In this document: positions 27,405-35,880 of the stretch, piece by piece | How the letters are laid out: every line of letters starts with the position of its first letter | Position numbering within the stretch: position 1 is the stretch's first letter | Origin: JAABVD01 sp965204545 | GTDB taxonomy: Bacteria; Verrucomicrobiota; Verrucomicrobiia; Opitutales; UBA2995 | DNA: 64,000 bases | Assembly (NCBI GenBank): GCA_965204545.1 | Contig: CBDBFA010000001.1 | Span: 62,001 to 126,000 of the forward strand | Reading direction: 5' to 3' | The notes under the pieces: model-generated | What the model was told of the DNA's origin: nothing | Databases searched by the model: none | The model's input: the letters and a program-made list of their open reading frames with translations, nothing else | Program-made: the position numbers and the translations under genes

Positions 27405-27541
27405 GCCAGGTTGGGGTGTAAAGCCCTGGAGTTACATGGGAACTGCCGAGTCAGGCAATCCCGGGTCCCCATAGCGGGCTTGATTAAACTCGAGATGGTA
27501 GCGGACATTAGGTCCCCCATACCGGATAAACAACCCGATTT

Positions 27542-28246
27542 CTATTGAATGTAGTTCTTGCGCGCATCTACCTGCACCAGGCGTTTTTCGGGCAAAATAT
27601 AGGCCGTCAGTTTTCCGCCCCAAACACATCCGGTGTCGATTCCCAGCGACTTCTCCCTCTCCACAACCACAGGTTGCGGAGTGTGTCCGTAGACGACGAA
27701 CGGCTCTTGCTCCCACTTTTCGGCCCAAAATGTGTCCGTTGGGCGTTCCATTCGCTTACTGGACCCGCCATCTTGGCAAATATTCCGAACCCTGGTGACG
27801 ATGGAAATATCCTGTTCCCGCCAGGGAATTTCAGGCAGAAAACCTCCATGTACAAAAAGGTGATTGTGACGGGGCAAGTGCTGGGTCAAGGCCATGGATG
27901 AAAGGTAGGCCCAATCTTCCTCTTCCAGGGTTTCTACGGTTTTCAAATCATGAGTCTCTAAAAGGGTCGAATCTTGACTGTAGCGATACTGCAACAGGCG
28001 AAGTTCGTGGTTCCCCATCAAGGATAAAGCCTCCAAGTCTCGGGCCAATCGTACCACTTCCCTGGAATGGGGACCGCGATTGACCAAATCACCCAGGAAT
28101 AGAACCCGGTCATTTTTCTCGCGGTTGACTTTGCCCAGCAGGTCCTCCAGTTCCCGTATGCAACCGTGGACATCACCCACGATAATCCAACGTCGGGCCA
28201 AGTTGTCGGAACTTTCCAAAGCCCGCACTTGATGAAAGGGAAACAT
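27542..28246 (-). CDS. Metallophosphoesterase, Ser/Thr phosphatase-like
   Basis: 234 residues from the ATG at 28246; a TTG nine codons further out is possible. The three signature blocks of PPP-type phosphoesterases are present: GDVHG (24-28), GDLVNRGP (52-59) and GNHE (78-81), with later histidines in LFVHGG and VYGHTPQP. Relatives include bacterial PrpA/PrpE phosphatases and ApaH-like hydrolases. Substrate could be phosphoproteins or Ap4A-type nucleotides. It is divergent from the conserved hypothetical gene at 28288. Confidence 0.85.
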   Translation of the reverse strand: MFPFHQVRALESSDNLARRWIIVGDVHGCIRELEDLLGKVNREKNDRVLFLGDLVNRGPHSREVVRLARDLEALSLMGNHELRLLQYRYSQDSTLLETHDLKTVETLEEEDWAYLSSMALTQHLPRHNHLFVHGGFLPEIPWREQDISIVTRVRNICQDGGSSKRMERPTDTFWAEKWEQEPFVVYGHTPQPVVVEREKSLGIDTGCVWGGKLTAYILPEKRLVQVDARKNYIQ

Positions 28247-28287
28247 TCTGCTTTTTAATGCGGGGTCCACCAAACGAAGCTGACTTC

Positions 28288-28782
28288 ATGGAATGGGAAA
28301 TAAAACCCTTTGGTAAGAAATCCTCTGTTTCTGGCAATCCCTTTAACGATGGTGACACTGTTCATTGCTTCCTTATTCAGGACCGGAAGGGAAATCTATC
28401 CCGGAAAGATCTTCTTCGGGACGACCTGGAACAATTGCCTCATGGGGACCGGATTTTGGGTCGGTGGACGCGAACTTTCAAATCCGACCCTGATGTTCGA
28501 CAAGAGAACCTGAACCACCAGAAAACACTAGAGGAATTGTTCTTCAGTTTCTATGAGGCAAAGAATGCGGTGGGAAGCGAAGAATCCGACACCCTCAAAC
28601 AGATCGTTTCGCTTATGCTGGAAAGGAAACGCATCCTGCGCCGTGCCGCAACATCCTCCGACCGGACAAGCCTGCGCTACCTCCACGTGAAATCAAAAGC
28701 GGGCTTCGAAGTTCCAAACCGCAACATTGACTCCAACGTGGTCTTGCGGGTTCAAGAGCAGCTCAATGCGTTGATTCGATGA
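28288..28782 (+). CDS. Conserved-looking hypothetical protein
   Basis: 164 residues from the ATG at 28288. I do not recognise a characterised family. It opens with MEWEIKPFGKKSSVSGNPF and a short beta-rich part (DTVHCFLIQDRKG), then is mostly helical and charged (LEELFFSFYEAKNAVGSEES, LKQIVSLMLERKRILRR). It ends with a segment that could be RNA- or protein-binding. No signal peptide or membrane helix is visible, so it is probably cytoplasmic. It is divergent from the phosphatase gene and converges on rpoN, with a structured repeat between the two. Confidence 0.65.
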   Translation: MEWEIKPFGKKSSVSGNPFNDGDTVHCFLIQDRKGNLSRKDLLRDDLEQLPHGDRILGRWTRTFKSDPDVRQENLNHQKTLEELFFSFYEAKNAVGSEESDTLKQIVSLMLERKRILRRAATSSDRTSLRYLHVKSKAGFEVPNRNIDSNVVLRVQEQLNALIR

Positions 28783-28819
28783 GCGCGATTAGGGAAGGGG
28801 TCAAGCGACGGCCTTTCCA

Positions 28820-29045
28820 GCCCGCATGTTTCACAAAATTCGTAGCGAGCGAAAGGAGGTCGAGTGCTGGTGCGGGTTTCGGGTAGATTCGTGGGTGAAG
28901 CTGGGTCGACACCCTGCAATTATGGCCTGCATCTGTGCGTAGCGCGGGCAGGAAATCCAACGAAGTTTGCACCAGTGCCGACATACCGGAGCACAGTAGG
29001 AGATTGGGTGATGTCGCTTTCGCTCGGTAAGTGAGACATGCGGGC
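28820..29045. repeat. Structured dispersed element, copy A
   Basis: 226 bases bounded by an inverted repeat: gcccgcatgtttcac (28820-28834) against gtgagacatgcgggc (29031-29045). Inside are a 10-bp stem with two wobbles (gtgctggtgc near 28865 with gcaccagtgc near 28968), a hairpin gggtg/caccc near 28894-28915 and an extra hairpin cctgc/gcagg near 28926-28952. The core acataccggagcacagtag lies near 28981. It ends six bases before the rpoN stop. Copies B and C are at 44987 and 59841. Confidence 0.7.
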
Positions 29046-29051
29046 CAGAGG

Positions 29052-30494
29052 CTAGTCAGAATAGCGTCGCCTCATGTAGGTAGGCGGTATTCCGAGTTCC
29101 TCCCTGTATTTCGCCACCGTTCTCCGGGCAATCTCGATATTTTTTTCTTTTAATCTATTGACCACCATCTGATCGCTGACGGGTTTTGAAGGGTCTTCGC
29201 CGTCGATAACCTGAGCGACCATTTCCTTGATCGTGGTATTAGAGAAAGATTCGCCATCATTCGAGTGGTACCCCGGTGTAAAAAAGTACTTCAAGGGGAA
29301 GAGCCCATGGGGTGTTTTGATGTATTTTGCGGCTATGGCCCGACTCACTGTCGTTTCGTGGACCCCAACGGCTTCGGCCACTTGGATCATGGTGAGAGGG
29401 CGCAACTTGCTGAGCCCATCTTCAAAAAAGTCCTTTTGAAAAGAGAGGATGCAGCGTGCAATTTTTTCGATGGTTTGTTGGCGTTGTTCAATAGAATTGA
29501 TGAGGAACTTTCCCGAACGAATTTTTTCCTGGATGTATTCCTTCTCTTCTTTGCTCAGGTTCCCGCGGGCGATGATTTCCTTGCACACATTGCTGATGCG
29601 CAATCGCGGTATATATTCCTTGTTCAGGGACACGGTCCAATCACCGTTGTCCTTTTCCACCGTTACATCCGGGGTTACGACGTGGTTGGTATCATCGCTG
29701 AACTTTCTTCCCGGGGATGGGTCGAGAGTGGCTATTTCTTCAATGGCTTCCTCAACCTCTCCCAGACCGCTTCCTGTGCGCTTGGCGATTTCGGGAATTC
29801 GGCGGCGCGGCAGAAGGTTGAAATGGTGTTTTACCACCCGTGCCGCCAAACTGTTTTCCCGGTCTCTCTGCTGCAGTTGAATCAGCAGACAGTCCTGCAG
29901 GCCTTCAGCCCCGATTCCCGGGGGATCGAGGGATTTCAATACGCGATGGGCTTCCTCCAATATCGGCAAAGGTTTTCGGGCCAGGAGGGAAAGCTCCGGC
30001 AACGATGAGGTCAAATATCCTCGGTCATCCAGACTCCCGATCAAAAACCGCATGGCTTCAATCTGTTCTTCGTCCAGGTCAGACAACTTCGCTTGGCTCA
30101 TCAGGTGTTCCTGCAGGCTGATTCCGCTTACCAGACTGTTGAAATAATGCTGCCTCTTTTTGGAATCCTCCGAGGTGTAAACCTGGTTGGATCCCTCCCG
30201 GGCAAACTGTTCGCGCCAATCCTGATCCAGTTGTTTCAGGATCTCAAAATACATTTCCTCGAAAGTGTCAGGCGCAGTGGCTTCCTCATCATTGCCCAAG
30301 GTAGACTCGAGGCTGGTCCCTTCCATGGGCAACTCTTCCAGGGCGGGATTGGTTTCCAGTTCCCCGAGTATTTCATTCCTTAAATCCAAGGCGGGGGCCT
30401 GAAGGATTTTAAGCGACTGTCTCAGTTGGGGAGCCAGGACCAGCGCTTGGGATTGCTTTTGGTATTGTTGCAGACCTTGCCAGGGGATTGCCAT
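29052..30494 (-). CDS. rpoN: RNA polymerase sigma-54 factor
   Basis: 480 residues. Region I is glutamine- and leucine-rich (QQYQKQSQALVLAPQLRQSLKILQ), followed by an acidic stretch, the core-binding domain, the helix-turn-helix (MIQVAEAVGVHETTVSRAIAAKYI) and the RpoN box ARRTVAKYRE at 456-465 that reads the -24 element. It needs an AAA+ activator to open promoters; one is encoded at 39240-40751. The gene is divergent from the IscA-type gene. Its stop lies six bases from the structured repeat. Confidence 0.96.
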   Translation of the reverse strand: MAIPWQGLQQYQKQSQALVLAPQLRQSLKILQAPALDLRNEILGELETNPALEELPMEGTSLESTLGNDEEATAPDTFEEMYFEILKQLDQDWREQFAREGSNQVYTSEDSKKRQHYFNSLVSGISLQEHLMSQAKLSDLDEEQIEAMRFLIGSLDDRGYLTSSLPELSLLARKPLPILEEAHRVLKSLDPPGIGAEGLQDCLLIQLQQRDRENSLAARVVKHHFNLLPRRRIPEIAKRTGSGLGEVEEAIEEIATLDPSPGRKFSDDTNHVVTPDVTVEKDNGDWTVSLNKEYIPRLRISNVCKEIIARGNLSKEEKEYIQEKIRSGKFLINSIEQRQQTIEKIARCILSFQKDFFEDGLSKLRPLTMIQVAEAVGVHETTVSRAIAAKYIKTPHGLFPLKYFFTPGYHSNDGESFSNTTIKEMVAQVIDGEDPSKPVSDQMVVNRLKEKNIEIARRTVAKYREELGIPPTYMRRRYSD

Positions 30495-30642
30495 GACTGA
30501 AAACTTGATAGCATTGTTTCAAGGTTTTCAAGCGCCTATTTTAATAGAGTTGAGTTATCGCGGAATTAACCCGAAGAGGGTGGGGCAAAGAAAACCGATC
30601 GGCGAAGTTGACTTTTTGGCCGTTTGGCTCATGGATAGTGGC

Positions 30643-30960
30643 ATGATCTCAATAACTGAATCGGCCGCCAGACGGATTGCCGCCTTGCAGGAGAACGTGA
30701 ACGATCCCGGTAAAATGCTGCGCCTGTTCGTGGACCCCGGCGGTTGCTCAGGTTTGGAGTACGGTATGGGTTTTGACCAAACCAAAGAGGGAGATCAGGT
30801 TCTCGAGGATGGGGGCGTTTCCTTTCTAATCGACCAAACTAGCTTGGCTTACCTGGCCGGATCGATTGTGGATTTTGACGACGGACTTCACGGAAAAGGG
30901 TTCGAAATTACCAATCCAAACGCCAAGACCACTTGCGGATGTGGTCGCTCGTTCAGTTGA
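30643..30960 (+). CDS. HesB/IscA-type iron-sulfur cluster assembly protein
   Basis: 105 residues from the ATG at 30643, which gives the canonical start MISITESAARRI. Upstream in-frame sequence has no family features. The three cysteines that hold iron or a cluster are C35 (DPGGCSG), C98 and C100 (TTCGCGRSFS). A-type carriers pass Fe-S clusters to client proteins; ErpA is the closest functional model. No isc or suf neighbours are seen. It converges on fabV with a 19-base gap. Confidence 0.9.
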   Translation: MISITESAARRIAALQENVNDPGKMLRLFVDPGGCSGLEYGMGFDQTKEGDQVLEDGGVSFLIDQTSLAYLAGSIVDFDDGLHGKGFEITNPNAKTTCGCGRSFS

Positions 30961-30979
30961 GCTGGGGAAATACCGGATC

Positions 30980-32161
30980 TCAAAAGACGACTTCCGGGTC
31001 GCAGGGGGCTCCGTAATCGACCCCGGGAAATCCGAAACCGAAGAGTTTCAAAAACTCCTTCTTGTAGCCGGCATAGTCGGTAATGTCTTGTAAATTTTCA
31101 TTGGTTACCTGTTTCCATAACTCCGCCACGGAATTCTGGACTTCCGGCTTCATCTCCCAGTCATCGATGCGGACTTGGCCCGCTTCATCTAGGCTGCGTG
31201 CCGAATCGTTATACATCTGAGTGGCGTAAAGGCGGTAAAGCTGTTCGATGCAGCCCTCGTGAAGCCCTTTCTCCTTCATGACCTTGAAAAGAATGGAAAT
31301 GTATAGGGGAACGATGGGGATGGCGGCGCTGGCCTGAGTGACGACGGCTTTATTCACACTTATAAAGGCTCCTCCATCATTGGTTTTCAACGCTGTGTCA
31401 ATGCGTTGGGCGGCCTTGGCCAGATCGTTCTTGGCCCGCCCGATGGTGCCCCGCTTGTAAATGGGCCAAGTCTGTTTGGGGCCATTGTAGGAAAAAGCGA
31501 CCGACCGGCAGCCTTCCCCTAACAGGCCGGCTTTGCCTAATCGATTCATCCAGATTTCCCAATCCTCTCCACCCATTACGGCTACCGTATCCTCAATTTC
31601 CCGCTTTGAGGCAGGTGGCAGGTGTACGTCCTTTATGATCCCCCTGTCGGTATCGACGGTCGGCCCCGAAAAGGATTCTCCAATGGGCTTGAGAACGGAT
31701 TTATGGAGAACCCCCGTTTCGGGATGTTCCCGCCTCGGAGCGGCCAAACTGTAGATTACCAGGTCGAGCGGGCCAATGTCGTCTTTGAGGACCTGAATCA
31801 CCTGGTCCTTGATCGGATTCGAAAACGCGTCCCCATTTATACTTTTTGCGTAAAGGCCTTCCCGGTGAGCCGCTTTCTCAAATGCGGCGGTGTTATACCA
31901 ACCCGCCGAGGCACACCTTCCATTAGTGGAGGGACGCTCGAAAAAAACGCCCACGGTAGCAGCCCTTCCCCCGAAGGCGGCGGCGACCCTCGCCGCCAAC
32001 CCGTAGCCCGTGGAAGCGCCAATCACCAAAACCTTCCTGGGCCCATTTCCTAGTGGAGCCTGGCTCCTTACAAAATCAATTTGTTCCTGTACATGGGCCG
32101 CGCAACCTTCCGGATGGGCCGTAATGCAAATAAATCCGCGGACTTTGGGTTTGATGATCAT
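30980..32161 (-). CDS. fabV: Enoyl-[acyl-carrier-protein] reductase FabV
   Basis: 393 residues, the usual length for FabV. It starts MIIKPKVRGFICITAHPEGC, has the NAD-binding VLVIGASTGYGLAAR, and the active-site pattern Y-x8-K in FSYNGPKQTWPIYKRGTIGRAK. The C-terminal YRLYATQMY and GFGFPGVDY are typical. It reduces trans-2-enoyl-ACP (or -CoA) with NADH in the last step of fatty-acid elongation. It is monocistronic by position. Confidence 0.95.
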   Translation of the reverse strand: MIIKPKVRGFICITAHPEGCAAHVQEQIDFVRSQAPLGNGPRKVLVIGASTGYGLAARVAAAFGGRAATVGVFFERPSTNGRCASAGWYNTAAFEKAAHREGLYAKSINGDAFSNPIKDQVIQVLKDDIGPLDLVIYSLAAPRREHPETGVLHKSVLKPIGESFSGPTVDTDRGIIKDVHLPPASKREIEDTVAVMGGEDWEIWMNRLGKAGLLGEGCRSVAFSYNGPKQTWPIYKRGTIGRAKNDLAKAAQRIDTALKTNDGGAFISVNKAVVTQASAAIPIVPLYISILFKVMKEKGLHEGCIEQLYRLYATQMYNDSARSLDEAGQVRIDDWEMKPEVQNSVAELWKQVTNENLQDITDYAGYKKEFLKLFGFGFPGVDYGAPCDPEVVF

Positions 32162-32362
32162 GAGAACTGAAATCGTTCACCTAAGTTGTGGCTGGGTTGT
32201 ACACCCTCGGGTTTCATTTCAGCAAGAAGGAAATTTTTCGGCCCTGCCGGGCATTATGTGGCCGGGTTTGGCACGGGGACGGCGGCAAAAGGCAGCCCGC
32301 GGCAGGCCGGTATATGAGAAGTACGCCGTATGGGAAATCGAACCGATATGGAGAAAAAAAAT

Positions 32363-32390
32363 TTGACAGGTTATTAAGCATTCCTAATGG
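32363..32390 (+). promoter_or_regulatory. Possible promoter of the 75-residue membrane protein gene
   Basis: A perfect -35 box ttgaca at 32363-32368 is followed after 16 bases by taatgg at 32385-32390, a weak -10 box. It lies about 70 bases upstream of the ATG at 32461. Confidence 0.35.
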
Positions 32391-32460
32391 TTAAGACTTT
32401 CAATGTCGACGAACACCTTAGTTTCTAAGTTTAGGAACTAATTAATCAGAAAGAGATAAC

Positions 32461-32688
32461 ATGGAAAACATAATCGAAACAGCCGTTAAATGGATCAAAA
32501 AACTGACAGAAGCAGGTATCTCCCTCATCGCTTTGGCAATTGTCGTCCAAGTGATTTTTGGCGTGGATGCCGCTTTTGTGCCCGGTAATGTAATTGGCAC
32601 AATCACCAGCCTCATCGGGCAACTTGGTTCTGAAGGTCTGGTTGGTTTGGCAGCCCTCGCTGTCATCTACGCGATTTTCAAGCGTTAG
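32461..32688 (+). CDS. Small two-helix membrane protein, function unknown
   Basis: 75 residues preceded by a purine-rich agaaagagataac. The N-terminal 15 residues form a possible amphipathic helix (ENIIETAVKWIKKL). Two hydrophobic helices follow at about 18-36 (ISLIALAIVVQVIFG) and 55-73 (GLVGLAALAVIYAIF), and it ends in KR. There is no lipobox or cleavable signal. Size and pattern suit a small inner-membrane protein; a peptide-toxin-like or bacteriocin-like role is possible but unsupported. I do not recognise a family. It stands alone with its own candidate promoter. Confidence 0.7.
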   Translation: MENIIETAVKWIKKLTEAGISLIALAIVVQVIFGVDAAFVPGNVIGTITSLIGQLGSEGLVGLAALAVIYAIFKR

Positions 32689-33127
32689 ATTGACGGGATT
32701 TAATCGGTTCTTTTCCGCCGGGTGAATCGGAGCAATACCCTGTTCGCTCGGTTAGGACCGATTGATCGCTTGGCAGTCCTAATCCGGTCTCGCAAATCTT
32801 CCGTTTGGATCCTTCGCGATTTTTCGCGAGGTTATTAGCACAGAGGCGGAAATAACGGGAACGGGGAGGTTGCTTGGTGGTGGAAAACCCCCGAGGGATT
32901 AAAGTCAAAGTTTAACAGGGACTGGCTCAAGGCATCGGACGCCGGCCGGAGATCTTCGGCCGATCTTCGATGACCTTGAGGCCCAGGCCTGTCTTTTTTA
33001 ATTTTTACTTTCCCTTCGAACCCAATGAGGGAAAGGGGAGGCTTCGCTGTTAAGCGTCAGAGGTGTCTGCATCCCTCTCGGCAAGGATGTTCTATGCCGC
33101 CACGCAAGGCAGAAGATAACCGGGGAG
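32689..33127. other. Gene-free stretch with several hairpins
   Basis: About 440 bases with no convincing gene. Hairpins include ttaggac/gtcctaa near 32754-32783, cttcgcg/cgcgagg at 32812-32831, cggccg/cggccg near 32944-32963, ctttccct/agggaaag near 33008-33035, agagg/cctct near 33060-33079 and cggca/tgccg near 33081-33101. The dense series at 33003-33127, next to the tRNA, could be a small RNA. I could not match it to tmRNA, RNase P RNA or SRP RNA. Confidence 0.4.
32979..33000 (+). terminator. Weak intrinsic terminator candidate
   Basis: A short stem aggc/gcct with loop ccag is followed by gtcttttttaattttt on the plus strand. The stem is only 4 bp. It would end a transcript from the small membrane protein gene or a following RNA. 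Confidence 0.3.
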
Positions 33128-33203
33128 TGGTGCCAGAGGGCAGAGTTGAACTGCCGACCAAGAGCTTATGAGTCTCCTGCTCTACCACTGAGCTACTCTG
33201 GCA
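33128..33203 (-). tRNA. tRNA with CAU anticodon (Met or Ile2)
   Basis: Cloverleaf on the minus strand: acceptor TGCCAGA/TCTGGCA, D stem GCTC/GAGC, anticodon loop CTCATAA (anticodon CAU), T stem GGCAG/CTGCC with loop TTCAACT, and CCA encoded at 33130-33128. The first anticodon-arm closing pair next to the loop is A-G, and the acceptor begins U1-A72. The arm GGAGACTCATAAGCTCT resembles E. coli tRNA-Ile2 (lysidine-modified) more than elongator tRNA-Met, so identity is left open. It is not the initiator. Confidence 0.9.
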
Positions 33204-33360
33204 TTTTTGAAAAAGGGGATGAAAGAAGTAATCCTCCGGAAGTCAAGCCACTACGGATATCTCATTCCCCCAGTTCCGGCCCTGCCGGTAAAGTTTGCTT
33301 GTAACCCCGCACATCCTGGGATATTCCTAAGTCAATCGATTAACTAACCTTTCCATTGTG

Positions 33361-35880
33361 ATGAATATGAAGTTCCAACTATCCTGCTATTTTCTCCTTG
33401 CCTCACTGACCATTGCCGAAGTTACGGCTCAGGAATTGGAGTCGGAGGGGGAAATTTACGAACTCGAAGAATTGGTCATTGTGGGTTCCCGCCATCATGC
33501 CCGCTCCGCAGCCGAATCACCCGTTCCGGTGGAGGTGGTCCCCCAGGATGATTTTCTCAACCAGGGATACACCGACATGGACTCGATGCTGTCACTCGTA
33601 ATTCCAGCCTACAACGTTAACGAACAGCCGGTCAGCGGGAGCCCATCCTTGGTGCGTCCGGCCTATATGCGAGGGCTGCCCGGTGATTCCACCCTGGTCA
33701 TGGTCAACGGCAAACGGCGACATCGCGCATCGATTATCAATATTTTTGGCGCCGGTGTCACGGACGGTTCCCACAGCTCCGACCTGGCCGCCATACCCGC
33801 CATAGCGCTGAAGCGAGTGGAAGTGCTGTGCGATGGCGCCTCCGCTCAATACGGCACCGACGCCATTGCGGGGGTGATCAATTTCGTTTTGAAAGACGAT
33901 CCTTCCGGCAGCCTCTGGGAAACCCGCTGGGGGCAATATTACCAGGGGGACGGCGCCACTTTAACCTTTGCCGCCAACGCCGGCATGCCGTTGCTCGAAT
34001 CGGGGTTCGCCAACTTCAGTTTCGAATACACCAAAGTCGATCCGACCAGTCGCAGCGTTCAGCACACCAGCGCGCAAGCTCTTATCGACAGGGGGGAAGA
34101 ACTGAAAGCAAAACGTGCCTCCGGTGCCCAACTCACCCCCGAGGAAGATTGGGATATCCTGACCGGGGAAAACGTGCCAAGGCCCGCCCAGCACTGGGGG
34201 GTTCCGCAGCTTCATTACAATTACAAATTTTTTGGCAATATCGGTTTCGATCTGGGCGAGGGGCAATTCTACCTCATTACCAACTGGGCCCAACGTAAGA
34301 TGTATCAGGGTTTCTGGTATCGCTACCCCTCCGGAGGGCGGTTTTTCCCTACCGTGGCCATGTTGGACGATGGCAGCGTCTTTGACTCCAGAAATATTTT
34401 CCCTGGTGGATTTACCCCGGATTTCGGGGGAGTGGCAACGGACATGAGCCTGGTTTCCGGTATTCGTGGAGAATGGGAAAACGGTTGGTCTTACGATTTC
34501 AGCGGTGGGATAGGACAACATGAAACCGATTTCAGCATCTGGAATACGGTGAATCCCCAACTCATCCACCTGAAGGAGAACATCCCCACCTTCTACAAGC
34601 CCGGCGGTTACACGGAAACGGACTACATCTTCAACTTCGATCTCACACGGTCTGTCCATGTGGATGGCATGTATTCCCCGCTCAATGTCGCTACGGGTCT
34701 TGAATACCGCGTTGAACGATACGAGATCGTAGCGGGAGAACCCAATTCCTGGTTTGACCACTCCGGCAATCCCAACCCGCCGCTGGTCAATTGGAGAAAA
34801 TTCGGCATTGGTTCCGATGGTTTCCCAGGCTTTAACCGGGAGTTTGCCGGCGCAGCCGACCGCGGCAACTACTCCGCCTACTTTGACGTCGAAACGGATG
34901 TGAGCGAAGAGGTCCTGGTCGGGGTGGCGGCCAGGTATGAGGATTATGAAGACTTCGGAGATACCCTAAACGGCAAGCTGACCACCCTCTGGCAATTGAC
35001 TGACAGTTTTGCCTGGCGCGGATCGGTCAGCACCGGGTTTCGGGCGCCGACGGTGGGACAGGCCAACCTGGTCGACGTTACATCAGCCTTTGACGACGAT
35101 GGCAACTTGGTCAACAACGCCACCTTGCCGCCGACACACCCGGCATCAGCGGCATTGGGGGCTGAGCCTCTCGAACCGGAAACGGCCCTCAACTTTACCA
35201 GTGGTCCGGTGTTCAATATTGGCGACGTAGGCTTCACTATCGACTATTACCGCATCGAGATGCAGGACCGCATCTCGCTGACCCGGCAGGCTGATTTGAC
35301 CGAGGAACAAAGAGCCGATTTGATTGCTCAAGGCGCACCCGGCGCCGCTGCCATCAGGACGGTACGGTACTTTGCCAACGACTTCGACACTACCACCCAG
35401 GGGATCGATTTCGTGGCTGATTACAACACCGATCGGTTTGGGGGTGAGACCAGTTTCACTTTAGCGGCAATTTGGAACGACACCTCCGTGGAAAGTGTCA
35501 CCTCAAGCGGCATCGATACCAAGCGCATCAACCAAATCGAGCGCAATCTGCCGGAATACCGCGGCATTCTTACTGCCCAACATGGGTGGGGCCCCTGGGA
35601 AATCCTGGCCCGGGTCCGCTACTATGACAAATTTTTGGAGTACCATGCGGATTGGGTCGGCTGGCCCATTGAAGCTGGAAGCCGTGCCTTGATGGATGCG
35701 GAACTGGGATACAACATAAAAAGAGGCATCCGTTTAGTGATTGGAGCGCAAAACCTCTTCGACACCTATCCGACCGAAAATCCACACGCTAGATCTTCCG
35801 GCGCCAGATACCCCGATTCTTCCCCCTATGGCTTTAGCGGCGGTTTCTACTATTTCAAAGTAAACTGGAGCCGCCCCTGA
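33361..35880 (+). CDS. TonB-dependent outer membrane receptor (first of tandem pair)
   Basis: 839 residues from the ATG at 33361; a GTG one codon earlier is in frame. A signal peptide ends near VTAQE (residue 23). The plug domain (about 35-190) contains SPVPVEVVPQDD, NGKRRHRA, a GASAQYG block and DAIAGVINFVLK; the remainder is a beta barrel ending in an aromatic-rich strand (GFYYFKVNW). It takes up a large ligand using TonB energy. No SusD-type lipoprotein is nearby, so it is not a classic SusCD system. In the block RVEVLxDGASAQYG this copy has Cys where its paralogue has Arg. Confidence 0.9.
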   Translation: MNMKFQLSCYFLLASLTIAEVTAQELESEGEIYELEELVIVGSRHHARSAAESPVPVEVVPQDDFLNQGYTDMDSMLSLVIPAYNVNEQPVSGSPSLVRPAYMRGLPGDSTLVMVNGKRRHRASIINIFGAGVTDGSHSSDLAAIPAIALKRVEVLCDGASAQYGTDAIAGVINFVLKDDPSGSLWETRWGQYYQGDGATLTFAANAGMPLLESGFANFSFEYTKVDPTSRSVQHTSAQALIDRGEELKAKRASGAQLTPEEDWDILTGENVPRPAQHWGVPQLHYNYKFFGNIGFDLGEGQFYLITNWAQRKMYQGFWYRYPSGGRFFPTVAMLDDGSVFDSRNIFPGGFTPDFGGVATDMSLVSGIRGEWENGWSYDFSGGIGQHETDFSIWNTVNPQLIHLKENIPTFYKPGGYTETDYIFNFDLTRSVHVDGMYSPLNVATGLEYRVERYEIVAGEPNSWFDHSGNPNPPLVNWRKFGIGSDGFPGFNREFAGAADRGNYSAYFDVETDVSEEVLVGVAARYEDYEDFGDTLNGKLTTLWQLTDSFAWRGSVSTGFRAPTVGQANLVDVTSAFDDDGNLVNNATLPPTHPASAALGAEPLEPETALNFTSGPVFNIGDVGFTIDYYRIEMQDRISLTRQADLTEEQRADLIAQGAPGAAAIRTVRYFANDFDTTTQGIDFVADYNTDRFGGETSFTLAAIWNDTSVESVTSSGIDTKRINQIERNLPEYRGILTAQHGWGPWEILARVRYYDKFLEYHADWVGWPIEAGSRALMDAELGYNIKRGIRLVIGAQNLFDTYPTENPHARSSGARYPDSSPYGFSGGFYYFKVNWSRP

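Noticed and set aside
27405..27541. M-box magnesium riboswitch ahead of mgtE
   Set aside because: The spacer is too short and lacks the conserved ykoK-leader stems I know.
28820..29045. Insertion sequence
   Set aside because: There is no transposase frame inside and no clear target duplication; only a structured non-coding element can be supported.
32678..32908. 76-codon minus-strand frame overlapping the small membrane protein gene's end
   Set aside because: No start context, no homology features, and composition like non-coding DNA.
32689..33127. tmRNA, RNase P RNA or SRP RNA
   Set aside because: None of the signature segments (tRNA-like ends with tag frame, P4 core, SRP GGAAGCAGC loop) was found.
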